A stretch of DNA of 64,000 bases from NCBI RefSeq assembly GCF_005405925.1, contig NZ_BJHV01000001.1, forward strand, positions 868,001-932,000, written 5' to 3'. Origin of the DNA: Streptomyces antimycoticus (GTDB taxonomy: Bacteria; Actinomycetota; Actinomycetes; Streptomycetales; Streptomycetaceae). The notes beneath the pieces are model-generated. The model did not search any database. It had not been told where the DNA came from and saw only the letters and a program-made list of their open reading frames with translations. Within the stretch, counting starts at the first letter, position 1; every line of letters begins with the position of its first letter. This document shows, piece by piece, positions 18,420 to 27,805 of the stretch. The translations under genes and the position numbers were made by a program.

Positions 18420-19208
18420 TCATGCCGCCTGTGCTGCCGACCCGTTGCCGTACGCCGTGGAACCGGCTGCGGTGGATTCAGCGGGGGTGGACGAGGGGGT
18501 GCCGATGCTGCCCGGCACCGACAGCAGCGCCCTCCACCAGACGTCGGCCATCTTGTCGTAGCCACCGGCGTTCGGATGCACACCGTCGGCCAGATCCGCG
18601 GGGGTCAATGCCTTGTACATGTCAACCAGGTGGACGCGCTTGCCCGCGTTGACCTTGCTCTGCACGATGCCCGGGATCGCCGCGTTGTAGGCCCGCACGG
18701 TCGAGTCCAGGAAGCCCAGCGGGGTGATGGTGGCGACGAAGAGTTCCGCGTTCGGCGCCTGGGCGGTGATGTGGTCGATCAGGGTGGAGAGGCGGGCGGG
18801 CGCCCCGGCGGGGTCGCTGCCGTAGATGTCGTTGGTGCCGATGTGCAGCAGGATGGTGTGCGGGTTCTGAGCCCGCAGCCAGTTGACGACGTTGTCGTCG
18901 ATCTGCTGGATGGTCCAGCCCGAGTGCCCCTCATGGTCGTGATCGCCCAGCCCCGCCGGGCCGTTGAAGAGCGAGCCGACGAGGTCGACCTTGTAGCGAC
19001 CCGCCGTGAACTTCTGCCACAGGCCGACGCGGTAGCCGCCCGCAACGTTGAACCCGTCGGTGATCGAGTCGCCCAGCGGCATGACCTTCACCCCGCCGTT
19101 GGACTCGGCGCGGGCCGTGCCGGTGCCGAGCGGGACGAGGACGGCGAAGACGGCGAGGAACACGAGTAAGGGGATCAGGGCGGCGAGCGGACGTCTGGTG
19201 CGTGTCAT
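18420..19208 (-). CDS. Secreted SGNH/GDSL esterase (CE3-like)
   Basis: A 262-residue exported esterase starting at ATG 19208 (GGAAAG upstream), with a basic MTRTRRP start, a long hydrophobic core and cleavage near ARA-ES. SGNH blocks are clear: GDSITDG (nucleophile Ser), GTNDIYG (block III) and DGVHPNAGGY (Asp/His block V). The compact single-domain form resembles CE3 acetylxylan esterases that strip acetyl groups from hemicellulose. It is the first gene of a likely two-gene unit with the downstream CE1-type esterase. A perfect CebR operator lies 76 bases upstream, pointing to induction by cello-oligosaccharides. Confidence 0.86.
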   Translation of the reverse strand: MTRTRRPLAALIPLLVFLAVFAVLVPLGTGTARAESNGGVKVMPLGDSITDGFNVAGGYRVGLWQKFTAGRYKVDLVGSLFNGPAGLGDHDHEGHSGWTIQQIDDNVVNWLRAQNPHTILLHIGTNDIYGSDPAGAPARLSTLIDHITAQAPNAELFVATITPLGFLDSTVRAYNAAIPGIVQSKVNAGKRVHLVDMYKALTPADLADGVHPNAGGYDKMADVWWRALLSVPGSIGTPSSTPAESTAAGSTAYGNGSAAQAA

Positions 19209-19283
19209 GGGCTTTCCTTTCGGCGGTCCACGAGATTCGGTCCATGGGGTTCGGTCCATGAGTCATGGGAGTCATCGGGCTCA

Positions 19284-19297
19284 TGGGAGCGCTCCCA
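19284..19297. promoter_or_regulatory. CebR operator (perfect 14-bp palindrome)
   Basis: TGGGAGCGCTCCCA is exactly the CebR box known from streptomycetes, where the LacI-family repressor CebR blocks cellulose and cello-oligosaccharide genes until cellobiose or cellotriose is present. It sits between the divergent SGNH esterase (start 19208) and GNAT (end 19361) genes and so acts on the esterase unit. Copies of TCATGGG/GTCATCGGG-like units flank it (19231-19289). Confidence 0.85.
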
Positions 19298-19360
19298 TAT
19301 CGGTGTAGGGCACCACTCCCCCACCGTCAACCCCTCTCGTCCGCCCAGCCCTTGCGTTCG

Positions 19361-19873
19361 CTACGGCTGCACGGCGATCCGCCGGTGGAAGCAGACCCGG
19401 TGCTGCCCGGGGCCGTCGTAGTCGCTGTGCACGGGAACGCCGCCGACCTCCTGATCGCCCGGCTCGACGGTGAACCCCATGGCCCGGTGGAAGGCCACGG
19501 ATCCGGTGTTCGCGGGCGAGGTGATGGCGCGCACCTCCCGGCGGCCCGCCTCGGCGGCGCGCCGGAAGAAGGCCGTGTACAGCCTGGCGCCCACGCCCTG
19601 CCCACGCAATTGGGGGTCGACCCCGACGAAGTGGATGTACGCCTCGTCGTCGTTGTCCGCGGCGTGGAAGCCCACGAGGAACGCCTTGATCCCGTCCCCG
19701 TCCGCGAGCACCAGGCTGGTGCCGGAGAAGAACTGCAGAAACAGCCTGGGCACCAGCAGCGACAGCTCGCGCGCCTGCTCGGGGGTGCGGGAGTCGCCCC
19801 ACCAGCTCCGCACGCACTCGACGATGGTCCCGTGGTCGGAGACATGGGCCCGGCGCAGTGTCATCTCGCTCAT
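19361..19873 (-). CDS. GNAT family N-acetyltransferase
   Basis: A 170-residue acetyltransferase starting at ATG 19873 (MSEMTLRRAHVSDH). The acetyl-CoA-binding motif A is visible as VGVDPQLRGQGVGARL, followed by SVAFHRAMGF near the C terminus, which is the usual GNAT motif B. The substrate is not evident. An upstream start at 19939 is possible but adds 22 residues lacking GNAT character. Monocistronic. Confidence 0.85.
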   Translation of the reverse strand: MSEMTLRRAHVSDHGTIVECVRSWWGDSRTPEQARELSLLVPRLFLQFFSGTSLVLADGDGIKAFLVGFHAADNDDEAYIHFVGVDPQLRGQGVGARLYTAFFRRAAEAGRREVRAITSPANTGSVAFHRAMGFTVEPGDQEVGGVPVHSDYDGPGQHRVCFHRRIAVQP

Positions 19874-20030
19874 ATCGCACCAGGCTAGTCGGGCCGGCCC
19901 CGAGCGGGCCGAACAGGGCTTCCGCGACGGCTCGTTCACAGACCGGTGGTCGGCGGGGGCAGCCGCCTTCCCCTCAGCACCGCGCCGGATCCGTGCGGCG
20001 CGGTGCTGAGGGCCGGAAGAGCGGCGGGCC

Positions 20031-21479
20031 TCAGAGGGCCGTCATGACGTGCTTGACGCGGGTGTAGTCCTCGAAGCCGTACGCGGAGAGGTCCTTGCCG
20101 TAGCCGGACTTCTTGTAGCCGCCGTGCGGCATCTCGGCGGCGAGGATCATATGAGTGTTGATCCAGACGCAGCCGAAGTCCAGGGCCTTGGACATCCGCA
20201 TCGCGCGGGCGTGGTCCTTGGTCCACACCGACGAGGCCAGCGCGTACTCCACGCCGTTGGCGTACGCGACGGCCTGGGCCTCGTCGCGGAAGGGCTGGAC
20301 GGTGATGACCGGGCCGAAGACCTCGTTCTGGATGATCTCGTCGTCCTGCTTGAGCCCGGAGACCACCGTGGGCGCGTAGAAGAAGCCCTTGTCGCCGACC
20401 CGGTGGCCGCCCGCCTCGACCTTGGCGTGGGCGGGGAGCCGGTCGATGAAGCTGGAGACCTGGGCGAGTTGGCCCGCGTTGTTCAACGGCCCGTACAGCA
20501 CTTCTTCGTCGTCGATGCCACCGCCCGTCCTGGTCGCGGCGGCGGCCTTGGCGAGCGCGCTCACGAACGCGTCGTGGACCGACTCGTGGACCAGCACCCG
20601 GGTGGCCGCGGTGCAGTCCTGTCCGGCGTTGAAGAATCCGGCGAGGGAGATGCCCTCCACGGCCTCCGCGATATCGGCGTCCTCGAAGACCACTGCCGGA
20701 GCCTTGCCCCCCAGTTCCAGATGGACCCGCTTGATGTCCTTCGAAGCCGACGCGGCGACCTGCATGCCCGCGCGCACCGAGCCGGTGATGGCGGCCATCG
20801 CCGGGGTGGGGTGCTCGACCATCAGCCGGCCGGTCTCGCGGTCGCCGCACACCACGTTGAAGATGCCGGCCGGAAGGCCCATCTCCTTCAGGATGTCGCC
20901 GATGATGCCCGCGAGCAGCACGGTGGACGCGGGGGTGGTGTCCGACGGCTTGAGGACGACGGTGTTGCCCGCGGCGAGGGCCGGGGCGAACTTCCACACG
21001 CCCATCATCAGCGGGTAGTTCCACGGCGCGACCTGCGCGCACACCCCGATCGGCTCGCGCCGGATGATCGAGGTCAGGCCCTCCATGTACTCGCCCGCCG
21101 ACCGGCCCTCCAGCAGCCGTGCGGCACCGGCGAAGAACCTGATCTGGTCGACGATCGGGGCGATCTCCTGGGTGAGGGTGAGGGCGCGCGGCTTTCCGGT
21201 GTTACGGCACTCCGCGTCCGCGATCTCCTCCGCCCGGGCCTCGACCGCGTCCGCGATCCTCAGCAGCAGCTTCTGCCGGGTGGACGGGGTGGCATCGCGC
21301 CAGACGGGGAAGGCCGCCGCGGCGGCGGCCATCGCGGCGTCAACGTCGGCGGCGCCCGACAGGGGCGAGGACGCGTACACCTCGCCCGTGACGGGGTCGG
21401 TGACCTCCAGCCGGCGCCCGTCGGCCGCGTCGGTGTAGGCGCCGTCGATGTGGTTGCGCAGGACGAGAAGCTCGCTCAT
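20031..21479 (-). CDS. Aldehyde dehydrogenase, gamma-aminobutyraldehyde type
   Basis: A 482-residue NAD(P)-dependent aldehyde dehydrogenase. General base Glu255 lies in HLELGGKAP, the catalytic Cys289 in NAGQDCTAATR, and the C-terminal pattern GGYKKSGYGKDLS is typical of aminobutyraldehyde dehydrogenases (PatD/PrdA type). It would oxidise 4-aminobutanal or a related amino- or guanidino-aldehyde to the acid. It is the last gene of the five-gene operon; its ATG overlaps the preceding stop as ATGA, implying translational coupling. With an agmatinase-like enzyme at the head of the operon this suggests a route through a C4 amine. Confidence 0.85.
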   Translation of the reverse strand: MSELLVLRNHIDGAYTDAADGRRLEVTDPVTGEVYASSPLSGAADVDAAMAAAAAAFPVWRDATPSTRQKLLLRIADAVEARAEEIADAECRNTGKPRALTLTQEIAPIVDQIRFFAGAARLLEGRSAGEYMEGLTSIIRREPIGVCAQVAPWNYPLMMGVWKFAPALAAGNTVVLKPSDTTPASTVLLAGIIGDILKEMGLPAGIFNVVCGDRETGRLMVEHPTPAMAAITGSVRAGMQVAASASKDIKRVHLELGGKAPAVVFEDADIAEAVEGISLAGFFNAGQDCTAATRVLVHESVHDAFVSALAKAAAATRTGGGIDDEEVLYGPLNNAGQLAQVSSFIDRLPAHAKVEAGGHRVGDKGFFYAPTVVSGLKQDDEIIQNEVFGPVITVQPFRDEAQAVAYANGVEYALASSVWTKDHARAMRMSKALDFGCVWINTHMILAAEMPHGGYKKSGYGKDLSAYGFEDYTRVKHVMTAL

Positions 21480-21883
21480 CGTTCCGTCTCCATGATCGTG
21501 CCGGGTGCTGCGGAGAGATGTTCGTGCACGGCCAGCCAGTGGCCGTGGGTCTGACGGCGGAAGACGATGGTCTCGCGCTCGCGGGTGGTCTCCTCACCGG
21601 CCGTGGTGCTCACCGTGGTCTTCACCAGATGGGTGAACACCGCGGTGTCGCCGAGGAGTTGAACCAGCCGGTCGGTGGAGGCGCAGGCCAGGACGCGGAA
21701 GCCGTCCTCCGCGACCCAGCGGTCCCACAGCGCCCGGTACTCCGCGGTGGAGTTGAGCCGTTCGGAGGTGGTGTGGAAGACGAACGTGGCGTCGGGCGCG
21801 AACGCCGCGAAGTAGTCGTCGAGGCGGCCTTCGCCGAACGCCGCCACCACGGCGTCGGCGGCCTGCAGAACCTCGTCGTTCAT
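21476..21883 (-). CDS. NTF2-like (SnoaL/DUF4440-type) protein
   Basis: A 135-residue protein with the alpha+beta cone fold of the NTF2-like superfamily: an N-terminal helix (AADAVVAAFGEGRLDDYFAAF), APDATFVFH, an invariant-looking W of RALWDRWV, and C-terminal strands ending HWLAVHEHLS. Such proteins bind or isomerise small molecules; many are accessory subunits. Its place between the cyclase and aldehyde dehydrogenase genes and its ATGA overlap with the latter mean it belongs to the same pathway. The exact role is unknown. Confidence 0.75.
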   Translation of the reverse strand: MNDEVLQAADAVVAAFGEGRLDDYFAAFAPDATFVFHTTSERLNSTAEYRALWDRWVAEDGFRVLACASTDRLVQLLGDTAVFTHLVKTTVSTTAGEETTRERETIVFRRQTHGHWLAVHEHLSAAPGTIMETER

Positions 21884-21909
21884 GGGGTGGTGCTCCTTGC
21901 GTGGGTGGT

Positions 21910-22584
21910 TCAGCCGACGCGGGCCACGGCCCGCACGGGGGCGCCGTCCGCCGCGGGGAGCCGCAGCGGCAGCAGGGAGACCTCGATGGGCTCTCCTGCC
22001 GTCTGCGCGTCGAGCAGGGGGGCGAGGTTGGTGAGGTTCTCGGCAATGACGGCGTGGGCGCCGCACAGGATCCGGTGGGCGGGAAAGTCGTCGGCGGGGG
22101 TGGCATCGACGCTCAGCGCGTCGATGCCGACGGTGCGGATCCCGGCGTTCACGAGGAGTTCGGCGGCCTCCGGGGTGAGATACGGATGGGCGAGGTAGTC
22201 GTCGTGCCCCCAGTGCCGCGACCAGCCGGTGGCCACCAGCACGATGTCTCCGGTCCGCGGCCGGCCCTCGGACAAGGACGCCTCGGACAAGGCCCCCTCG
22301 AACAGGGACGGTCCGAGCGGGGTACGGGGCGCCGCGCCACGGGCGTCCACCACCACGGCCCGGCCCCAGAAGCGCTCCAGCGGCAGCCGATCCAGGTTGG
22401 GCAGCGCGTCGTCGATGTGGAACGGGGCGTCGACATGGGTGCCGGACTGCGACCCCATGTCCAGGTGCAGCACGTTCACCCCATCGGCGGCGACGCTCAG
22501 CGCGGGGGTGATGGCCACCCGCGGATCGCCGGGGTAGACCGGCATCCCCGTGGCTACGGGTACGGAGAGGTCGATCAGGCGCAC
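21910..22584 (-). CDS. Cyclase family protein (kynurenine-formamidase-like)
   Basis: A 224-residue metal-dependent hydrolase of the cyclase/KynB family. The metal-binding signature is GSQSGTHVDAPFH (HxGTHxDxPxH type), preceded by SVPVATGMPVYPGDP, the typical start of the family. It begins at GTG 22584, seven bases after the permease stop codon, with GAGGCAG as ribosome-binding site. Known members open cyclic or N-formyl amides (kynurenine formamidase, isatin hydrolase). In this operon it may open a cyclic amide or remove a formyl group, which is inference. Confidence 0.82.
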   Translation of the reverse strand: MRLIDLSVPVATGMPVYPGDPRVAITPALSVAADGVNVLHLDMGSQSGTHVDAPFHIDDALPNLDRLPLERFWGRAVVVDARGAAPRTPLGPSLFEGALSEASLSEGRPRTGDIVLVATGWSRHWGHDDYLAHPYLTPEAAELLVNAGIRTVGIDALSVDATPADDFPAHRILCGAHAVIAENLTNLAPLLDAQTAGEPIEVSLLPLRLPAADGAPVRAVARVG

Positions 22585-22591
22585 GGCTGCC

Positions 22592-24133
22592 TCACGCCCC
22601 TTCCGCCACCGCGGGCACGGGCGCGCCGGTCTCCGTGGTGATCGGCGGCACGGGCGCGTCCGAGGCGCGGACCAGCCGCGGCCCCCGGGGCCCGTACACC
22701 TCACGCGGCTCGGGGAAGATCCACAGCATGGTCAGGTAGAGGAGCGAGGCGGTGGCGAGGCCCACCGGCAGCGAGATGTCCGCGCCGTCGGCCAGATCGC
22801 CGAGCGGCCCGACGAACTGGCCGGGGACGTTGACGAACATCAGGGCGAGCACCGCCGCGGTCAGCCAGGCGCCCATGCCACGCCAGTTCCAGCCGTGGTG
22901 GAACCAGTAACGGCCGCCGCGCTGGCGCCGGTTGAACACCTGGAGTGAATCGGGGTCGTACCAGCCGCGCCGGGTCACATAGCCGAGCACCATGATGATC
23001 ATCCACGGGGCGGTGCAGGTGATGATCAGCGTGGCGAAGGTGGAGATGGACTGGGAGAGATTGGCGGCGAACCGGCCGAGGAAGATGAACCCGATCGAGA
23101 GCACCCCGACGAACAGCGTGGCCTGCACCCGGCTGAACCGGGTGAACACGCTGGAGAAGTCCAGGCCGGTGCCATAAAGCGAGGTGGTGCCGGTGGACAG
23201 GCCGCCGATGAGCGCGAGCAGGCACACCGGCAGGAAGTACCAGCCGGGCGAGATGGCCAGCAGTCCGCCGACGTAGTTCGGCGCGGCCGGGTCCATGTAC
23301 GGCGCGGCCTTCTTGGCGATGATCGAGGCGGTGGCCAGGCCGAAGAAGAACGGCAGGATGGTGGCGATCTGCGAGGCGAACGCCGCCGTGACGACCTTCC
23401 GGCGCGGGGTGTCGGCGGGGATGTAGCGCGCCCAGTCACCGAGGAAGGCGCCGAAGGACACCGGGTTGGACAGCACGATCAGCGCCGAGCCGATGAACGC
23501 GGGCCAGAATCCGGCCGTGGACGCCGAGGGGAACGAGCCCTGATAGCCGGGGTCGAAGTCCCCCACGAAGGCGAAGAAGCCGAGGATGAACAGCGTCGAG
23601 GCCGCCACCACCGCGATCTTGTTGACGAAGAGCATGAACCGGAAGCCGTACACGCACACCGTCAGCACCAGCAGCCCGAAGATGCCGTACGCGAGGGCGA
23701 ACACACCGTCGTTCTGCTCCACGCCCATCAGCCGGTGGGCGCCGCCGACCAGGGCGTCACCGGAGGACCACACCGAGATGGAGAAGAACGCGATGGCGGT
23801 GAGCAGCGACAGGAACGAGCCGACGATCCGCCCGTGCACCCCCAGGTGTGCCGAGGAGGAGACCGCGTTGTTGGTGCCGTTGCACGGGCCGAACACCGCG
23901 AGCGGGGCGAGGATCAGGGAGCCGCCCACCACTCCGAGCAGGGTGGCCGCCAGGCCCTGCCAGAAGGAGAGCCCGAAGAGGATCGGAAAGGCGCCGAGCA
24001 CACAGGTGGCGAAGGTGTTGGCGCCGCCGAACGCGACGCGGAACAGGTCGAAGGGGGTCGCGCTGCGGTCCGCGTCGGGGATGCGCTCGACTCCGTAGCT
24101 CTCGACCTCGGTCAGTGCCGGGGAATCACTCAT
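22592..24133 (-). CDS. NCS1 family nucleobase/cation symporter
   Basis: A 513-residue integral membrane protein with about 12 hydrophobic helices. It shows NCS1 features: an N-terminal soluble stretch ([13 protein letters not shown]), [12 protein letters not shown] on helix 1, and FGPCNGTNN and [12 protein letters not shown] further on. NCS1 carriers import purines, pyrimidines, hydantoins or allantoin with H+ or Na+. Its start overlaps the agmatinase gene by eight bases, so the two are coupled. It probably imports the compound metabolised by the operon; the substrate cannot be read from sequence. Confidence 0.88.
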   Translation of the reverse strand: MSDSPALTEVESYGVERIPDADRSATPFDLFRVAFGGANTFATCVLGAFPILFGLSFWQGLAATLLGVVGGSLILAPLAVFGPCNGTNNAVSSSAHLGVHGRIVGSFLSLLTAIAFFSISVWSSGDALVGGAHRLMGVEQNDGVFALAYGIFGLLVLTVCVYGFRFMLFVNKIAVVAASTLFILGFFAFVGDFDPGYQGSFPSASTAGFWPAFIGSALIVLSNPVSFGAFLGDWARYIPADTPRRKVVTAAFASQIATILPFFFGLATASIIAKKAAPYMDPAAPNYVGGLLAISPGWYFLPVCLLALIGGLSTGTTSLYGTGLDFSSVFTRFSRVQATLFVGVLSIGFIFLGRFAANLSQSISTFATLIITCTAPWMIIMVLGYVTRRGWYDPDSLQVFNRRQRGGRYWFHHGWNWRGMGAWLTAAVLALMFVNVPGQFVGPLGDLADGADISLPVGLATASLLYLTMLWIFPEPREVYGPRGPRLVRASDAPVPPITTETGAPVPAVAEGA

Positions 24134-25088
24134 CCGTCGTCTCCCGCTTCCCCTGCAGCGCGAGCAGGCTGATCAGGTCGTAGGCCACGTGGGAGGCCGC
24201 GACCGAGGTGATCTCGGCGTGGTCATAGGCGGGCGCCACCTCCACCACATCGGCGCCGACCAGTCGGCAGCCGGCCAGTCCGCGCAGGATCTCCAGGAGC
24301 TCGCGCGAGGTCAGGCCGCCCGCCTCGGGGGTGCCGGTGCCGGGGGCGTGGGCCGGGTCGAGGCAGTCGATGTCGATGGAGATGTACAGCGGCCGGTCGC
24401 CGATCCGCTGGCGAAGCTGGTCGGCCACCTCGTCGGCGCCGCGCCGGTAGACATCGGCTGAGGTGACGATGCCGAAGCCCAGCTTCTCGTCCTCGGTGAG
24501 GTCCTGCTTGCCGTACAGCGGGCCGCGGGTGCCGACGTGCGAGAGGGCGGAGGTGTCGACGACGCCCTCCTCCACGGCCCGGCGGAACGGGGTGCCGTGG
24601 GTGTGTTCGGCGCCGAAGTAGGTGTCCCAGGTGTCCAGGTGCGCGTCGAAGTGGAGCACCGCGACCGGGCCGTGCCGCTGTGCGGCGGCGCGCAGCAGCG
24701 GGAGCGCGATGGTGTGGTCGCCGCCGATGGTGACCAGGCGGGTGCCGTCGGCCTGCAGGCCGTTCGCGGCGTCCTGGATGGTCTCGATGGCCTCGCCGAT
24801 GTCGAAGGGGTTGACGGCGATGTCACCGGCGTCGGCCACCTGCTGGGTGGCGAACGGCGACACATCGAGGCCCGGGTGGTAGGGGCGCAGCAGCCGGCTG
24901 GCCTCGCGCACCGCGGCGGGCCCGAAGCGGGCGCCGGGGCGGTAGGAGACACCGCCGTCGAACGGGACACCCACCACGGCCACGTCGGCGCCGGACACCT
25001 CGTCGAGGCGGGGCAGCCTGGCGAAGGTGGCCGGGCCGGCGAAGCGCGGGACCCGGGAGGAGTCGACGGGCCCTCGGGGTTCGGTCAT
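24126..25088 (-). CDS. speB: Agmatinase-like ureohydrolase
   Basis: A 320-residue member of the arginase/agmatinase family. Binuclear Mn-binding motifs are [13 protein letters not shown] and [16 protein letters not shown], plus EAGGLTSRE. The length and [16 protein letters not shown] region fit agmatinase or guanidinobutyrase, which release urea from a guanidino compound. It heads a five-gene operon with a permease, cyclase, NTF2-like protein and aminobutyraldehyde dehydrogenase, so 4-guanidinobutanoate or agmatine breakdown are the leading options. The distinct Ni-dependent guanidine hydrolases need accessory genes not found here. The PucR gene is divergent, 111 bases away. The gene symbol is by family only. 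Confidence 0.82.
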   Translation of the reverse strand: MTEPRGPVDSSRVPRFAGPATFARLPRLDEVSGADVAVVGVPFDGGVSYRPGARFGPAAVREASRLLRPYHPGLDVSPFATQQVADAGDIAVNPFDIGEAIETIQDAANGLQADGTRLVTIGGDHTIALPLLRAAAQRHGPVAVLHFDAHLDTWDTYFGAEHTHGTPFRRAVEEGVVDTSALSHVGTRGPLYGKQDLTEDEKLGFGIVTSADVYRRGADEVADQLRQRIGDRPLYISIDIDCLDPAHAPGTGTPEAGGLTSRELLEILRGLAGCRLVGADVVEVAPAYDHAEITSVAASHVAYDLISLLALQGKRETTDE

Positions 25089-25199
25089 GGTTCTCGCAGT
25101 CCCTTCTTCACGTGCGCCGGTGGGGTCCGGTCGGGCGAGTCTGCACAGCGGAGGAACCGCGCGACAATCGTTGCTGAGACAAAGAGTTAGGCTCGATTT

Positions 25200-26660
25200 G
25201 TGGTGAACAACAAAGAGCAGGGTGTGACGGTCGACGATCTGCTGTCGTATCCAGCCCTCCAGCTACGTCTGATCGCGGGTGGCGCCGGGCTGCACCGCTC
25301 GGTGTCGTGGGCCCATGTGAGCGAGCTGGACGACCCCACGCCCTGGCTGCTCGGCTCCGAAATGATCATGACGACGGGGATAGCGATGCCCCGTTCGGCG
25401 GCCGGACAGCGCGGCTATCTGGAGCGGCTCGACGACGCCGGGGTGGCCGCCCTGGCCGTCTCCGCCCAGCTGCGGATGCCCCCGCTGCGCCGGGCGTTCT
25501 TCGACGCCGCCGAGGAGCGGGGCATGCCGGTCCTGGAGATCCCGCTGGCCGTGCCGTTCATGGCGGTGGCGCAGGAAGTGGCCGCCGCCGTCCAGGAGGA
25601 CGCCCGCCACCGGCTGGGCGCCCAGCTCCAGGTGTTCGGCGCGCTGCGCTGGCTGACCTCGGAGAATCTGGACACCGCGACGCTCTTCAGCAGGCTGGAG
25701 AAGCTGTCCGGTTACGACATCTATCTGTGCACCCCCCAGGGCCGGCCGCTGCTGCCCGGCGTGCCCGCGCCCGACACCTCGGTGATCCCCGGCTCGGCGG
25801 ACGCCCCGCCGACCATCCCCGGCGGCTTCGCCCTCCCGGTCCCCTCCCCCGGTGGCCCGGCGGGTTTCCTCATCGCCTTCGAACGGGAGGGTGCCCGCCC
25901 GGCGGGGCTCGCGGTGGTGCAGCACATCGCCACGGTGGCCGCCCTCCAGGTGGCCATGGTCCGCACCGAACGGGAGACGCTGCGCCGCGAGGGCGCGGAG
26001 ATCCTCGCCGAGCTGCTGCAGGGCGCGCTCGAACCCGCCGTGGCGCGGCGCCATCTGCTGCGCCACTCCATCGACGGCGAGACCGTGCTGGCGGTGGTCC
26101 GGGGCGTCACCGAGGACGCCGTGCTGCGGGCGCTGGAGGATCAGCCGTGTCTGCTGCTCAAGCGCGGCGAGGACCGCTATCTGCTCGGCTCGCCCGGCTT
26201 GGGCGACGCGGTCGAGTCACTGCCCGGCGTGGCCGCCGGGATGAGCCGCCCGTTCAGCCCGGGCACACCGCTGCGGATCGCCCAGCGCGAGGCGCTGTGG
26301 GCCGCCTCCCACGCCGTCGCCTCCGGCCGGGCCCTCGTACGGTACGGCGACGATGTCACCGGCCGCTGGCTGCCCGACGACCCGGCAGCCCTCACCGACC
26401 TGGTCGAGCATGTGCTGGGCGAGGCGCAGCGCTACGACGCGGGCCATGGCTCACGGCTGCTGCCGTCGGTGCGCACCTGGATGGAGCGCGACCGCCGTAC
26501 GGACGAGGCGGCCGCGGCGCTCCATGTGCACCCCAATACGCTCGCCTACCGGCTGCGCCGCTTCAGCGAGCTGACCGGCCGCGATCTGTCCAGCACCGGC
26601 GCGTTCGCCGAGGTGTGGCTGGCGATCCGGGCCGCGGGACAGCTCGGTCTGCTCGACTGA
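25200..26660 (+). CDS. PucR family transcriptional regulator
   Basis: A 486-residue PucR-type regulator. The N-terminal PucR domain (residues 5-125: [18 protein letters not shown]...[12 protein letters not shown]) is followed by a GGDEF-like central region and a C-terminal HTH_30 domain ([24 protein letters not shown] split as [18 protein letters not shown]). PucR proteins activate nitrogen-compound catabolism genes in response to the metabolite. It is divergent from the agmatinase operon and is its likely regulator. The start is GTG 25200 or the adjacent GTG 25203; no clear ribosome-binding site is present, so the mRNA may be leaderless. Confidence 0.88.
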   Translation: MVNNKEQGVTVDDLLSYPALQLRLIAGGAGLHRSVSWAHVSELDDPTPWLLGSEMIMTTGIAMPRSAAGQRGYLERLDDAGVAALAVSAQLRMPPLRRAFFDAAEERGMPVLEIPLAVPFMAVAQEVAAAVQEDARHRLGAQLQVFGALRWLTSENLDTATLFSRLEKLSGYDIYLCTPQGRPLLPGVPAPDTSVIPGSADAPPTIPGGFALPVPSPGGPAGFLIAFEREGARPAGLAVVQHIATVAALQVAMVRTERETLRREGAEILAELLQGALEPAVARRHLLRHSIDGETVLAVVRGVTEDAVLRALEDQPCLLLKRGEDRYLLGSPGLGDAVESLPGVAAGMSRPFSPGTPLRIAQREALWAASHAVASGRALVRYGDDVTGRWLPDDPAALTDLVEHVLGEAQRYDAGHGSRLLPSVRTWMERDRRTDEAAAALHVHPNTLAYRLRRFSELTGRDLSSTGAFAEVWLAIRAAGQLGLLD

Positions 26661-26667
26661 GGGCTCC

Positions 26668-26718
26668 GGCCCTGCCATCCGCTCGTGGGGCTGGGCCCCC
26701 TGGCCCTGCCACCCGCTC
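26668..26718. repeat. Two 17-base direct repeats
   Basis: GGCCCTGCCATCCGCTC (26668-26684) recurs with one change at 26702-26718, 34 bases on. The second copy overlaps the stop codon of the methyltransferase gene. This may be a small duplication in the intergenic region; no function is proposed. Confidence 0.6.
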
Positions 26719-27523
26719 AGTGGGGGCGCCGGCCCCAGCAGGTGATGAGCGGGGCGGTGGTGACGTCCATCGCCTCGCCGCGCAGATGGTCCAGATGGCG
26801 CTCGATCTCCTCCTCGGTGGCCAGAGCGCCCGCCACCAGCCGCTCGCGCAGCTGACGCACGGTGGCCGCCTCCAGCTCCCGGCATGCCGGGGAGGTCAGC
26901 GGGAAGCAGCCCTCGGCGCGCACGTCGTGCAGCCCGGCGCCACGCAGCACGGCGGGCAGGGTGCGGCCGAAGGCGAGGTCCACACCGCGCTCGGCGAGCA
27001 GCGCGCGGAACCCGCGGCGGATCCGGTTGGCCAGTTCCTCGGCCGGACCGCGCTCATCGGGGCAGGCGAGGGGCTGGAGCGCCGGGTCGGCGTCCTCCAC
27101 CACCAGCCATCCGCCCGGCCGCACCGCCTCGGCCATCCGCCGCAGCGCCTCGGCCCGGTCGGGCAGATGCACCAGCACCAGCCGGGCGTGGACGAGATCG
27201 AAGCCGTCACCCGGTGGCTCATCGCGGGCCACGTCGTGGCGCCGCACCTCGATCGGGGCGGCGGCCGGGCCGGACAGCTCCGTCAGCCAGGAGGTGTCGA
27301 TGTCGGTCACCAGCACCTGTCCGCTGGGCCCGGTCCGCTCCGCGAGGGCGGTGGGCACCGAGGGGCCGCCCGCTCCCACCTCCCAGCAGCGCCAACCGGC
27401 GGCCAGGCCGAGCCGGTGCAGGTGGTCGAGGGTCCACGGGTCGAAGAGCTCGGCCAGCGCGTCGAAGCGCCGCCCGGCCTCGCGTTGCCGGTTGTCCAGC
27501 AGATAGCCGGTCTCGGATGTCAT
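26717..27523 (-). CDS. Class I SAM-dependent methyltransferase
   Basis: A 268-residue methyltransferase starting at ATG 27523 (MTSETGYLLDNRQ). The SAM-binding glycine motif is WEVGAGGPSVPTAL, followed by VLVTDID and the DLVHARLVLVHLPDR post-motif. This family methylates small molecules or tailors natural products; the acceptor is unknown. The ATG overlaps (ATGA) a stop codon belonging to the remains of a PucR-type gene immediately upstream on the same strand. This implies the two were once translationally coupled and that the PucR relative regulated or co-occurred with it. Confidence 0.83.
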   Translation of the reverse strand: MTSETGYLLDNRQREAGRRFDALAELFDPWTLDHLHRLGLAAGWRCWEVGAGGPSVPTALAERTGPSGQVLVTDIDTSWLTELSGPAAAPIEVRRHDVARDEPPGDGFDLVHARLVLVHLPDRAEALRRMAEAVRPGGWLVVEDADPALQPLACPDERGPAEELANRIRRGFRALLAERGVDLAFGRTLPAVLRGAGLHDVRAEGCFPLTSPACRELEAATVRQLRERLVAGALATEEEIERHLDHLRGEAMDVTTAPLITCWGRRPH

Positions 27524-27805
27524 GCGTCCCATCCTCCCGCGCCGGCCGCCGTCAGCGCGTCCAGGGCGGTGACGAGATCGGCCTCTCCCGCCAGGCGTTC
27601 TACCAGCGGCTGCACACCATCGAACGGCTGCTCGGCCGCGACCTGGAGTCCGGTGTGCAGCGCACTCAGCTCCATGTCGGTTTGGCGGCGATGGACTTGT
27701 TGCCGGCCGCGAGGTAGTGGCGCAGCGTGCTCAGCAGATCGCCCGCATGCCGCTCGTCGTACTCGATCAGCCTGCCCAGCTCGGCTATGTGGTGGATGAT
27801 CCGGT
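27520..27805 (-). pseudogene. C-terminal remnant of a PucR-type regulator with an internal inversion
   Basis: Minus-strand codons from 27805 read IIHHIAELGRLIEYDERHAG and on to RHYLAAGNKSIAA (ending 27684), the start of a PucR/CdaR HTH_30 domain. The next part of that domain (DEIGLSRQAFYQRLHTIERL then LGRDLESGVQRTQLHVG) is on the plus strand at 27571-27683. The domain's end (TALDALTAAGAGGWDA, stop 27520-27522) is back on the minus strand. Flipping 27571-27683 restores the continuous order AA-DEIGLSRQ...QLHV-TALDAL, apart from one missing base. The N-terminal bulk of the gene is absent, replaced by a long hairpin at 27806. This is a dead gene and an unusually clean microinversion. Confidence 0.65.

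Noticed and set aside
27571..27683. Phase-variable invertible element
   Set aside because: No inverted repeats or recombinase gene at the ends, and the gene's N-terminal part is missing, so flipping would not restore function.
25307..27799. 830-residue open frame on the plus strand
   Set aside because: Overlaps PucR and the methyltransferase in wrong frames with Gly/Arg-rich composition. Only the separate PucR-like fragment at 27571-27683, which lies in a different frame, is meaningful.
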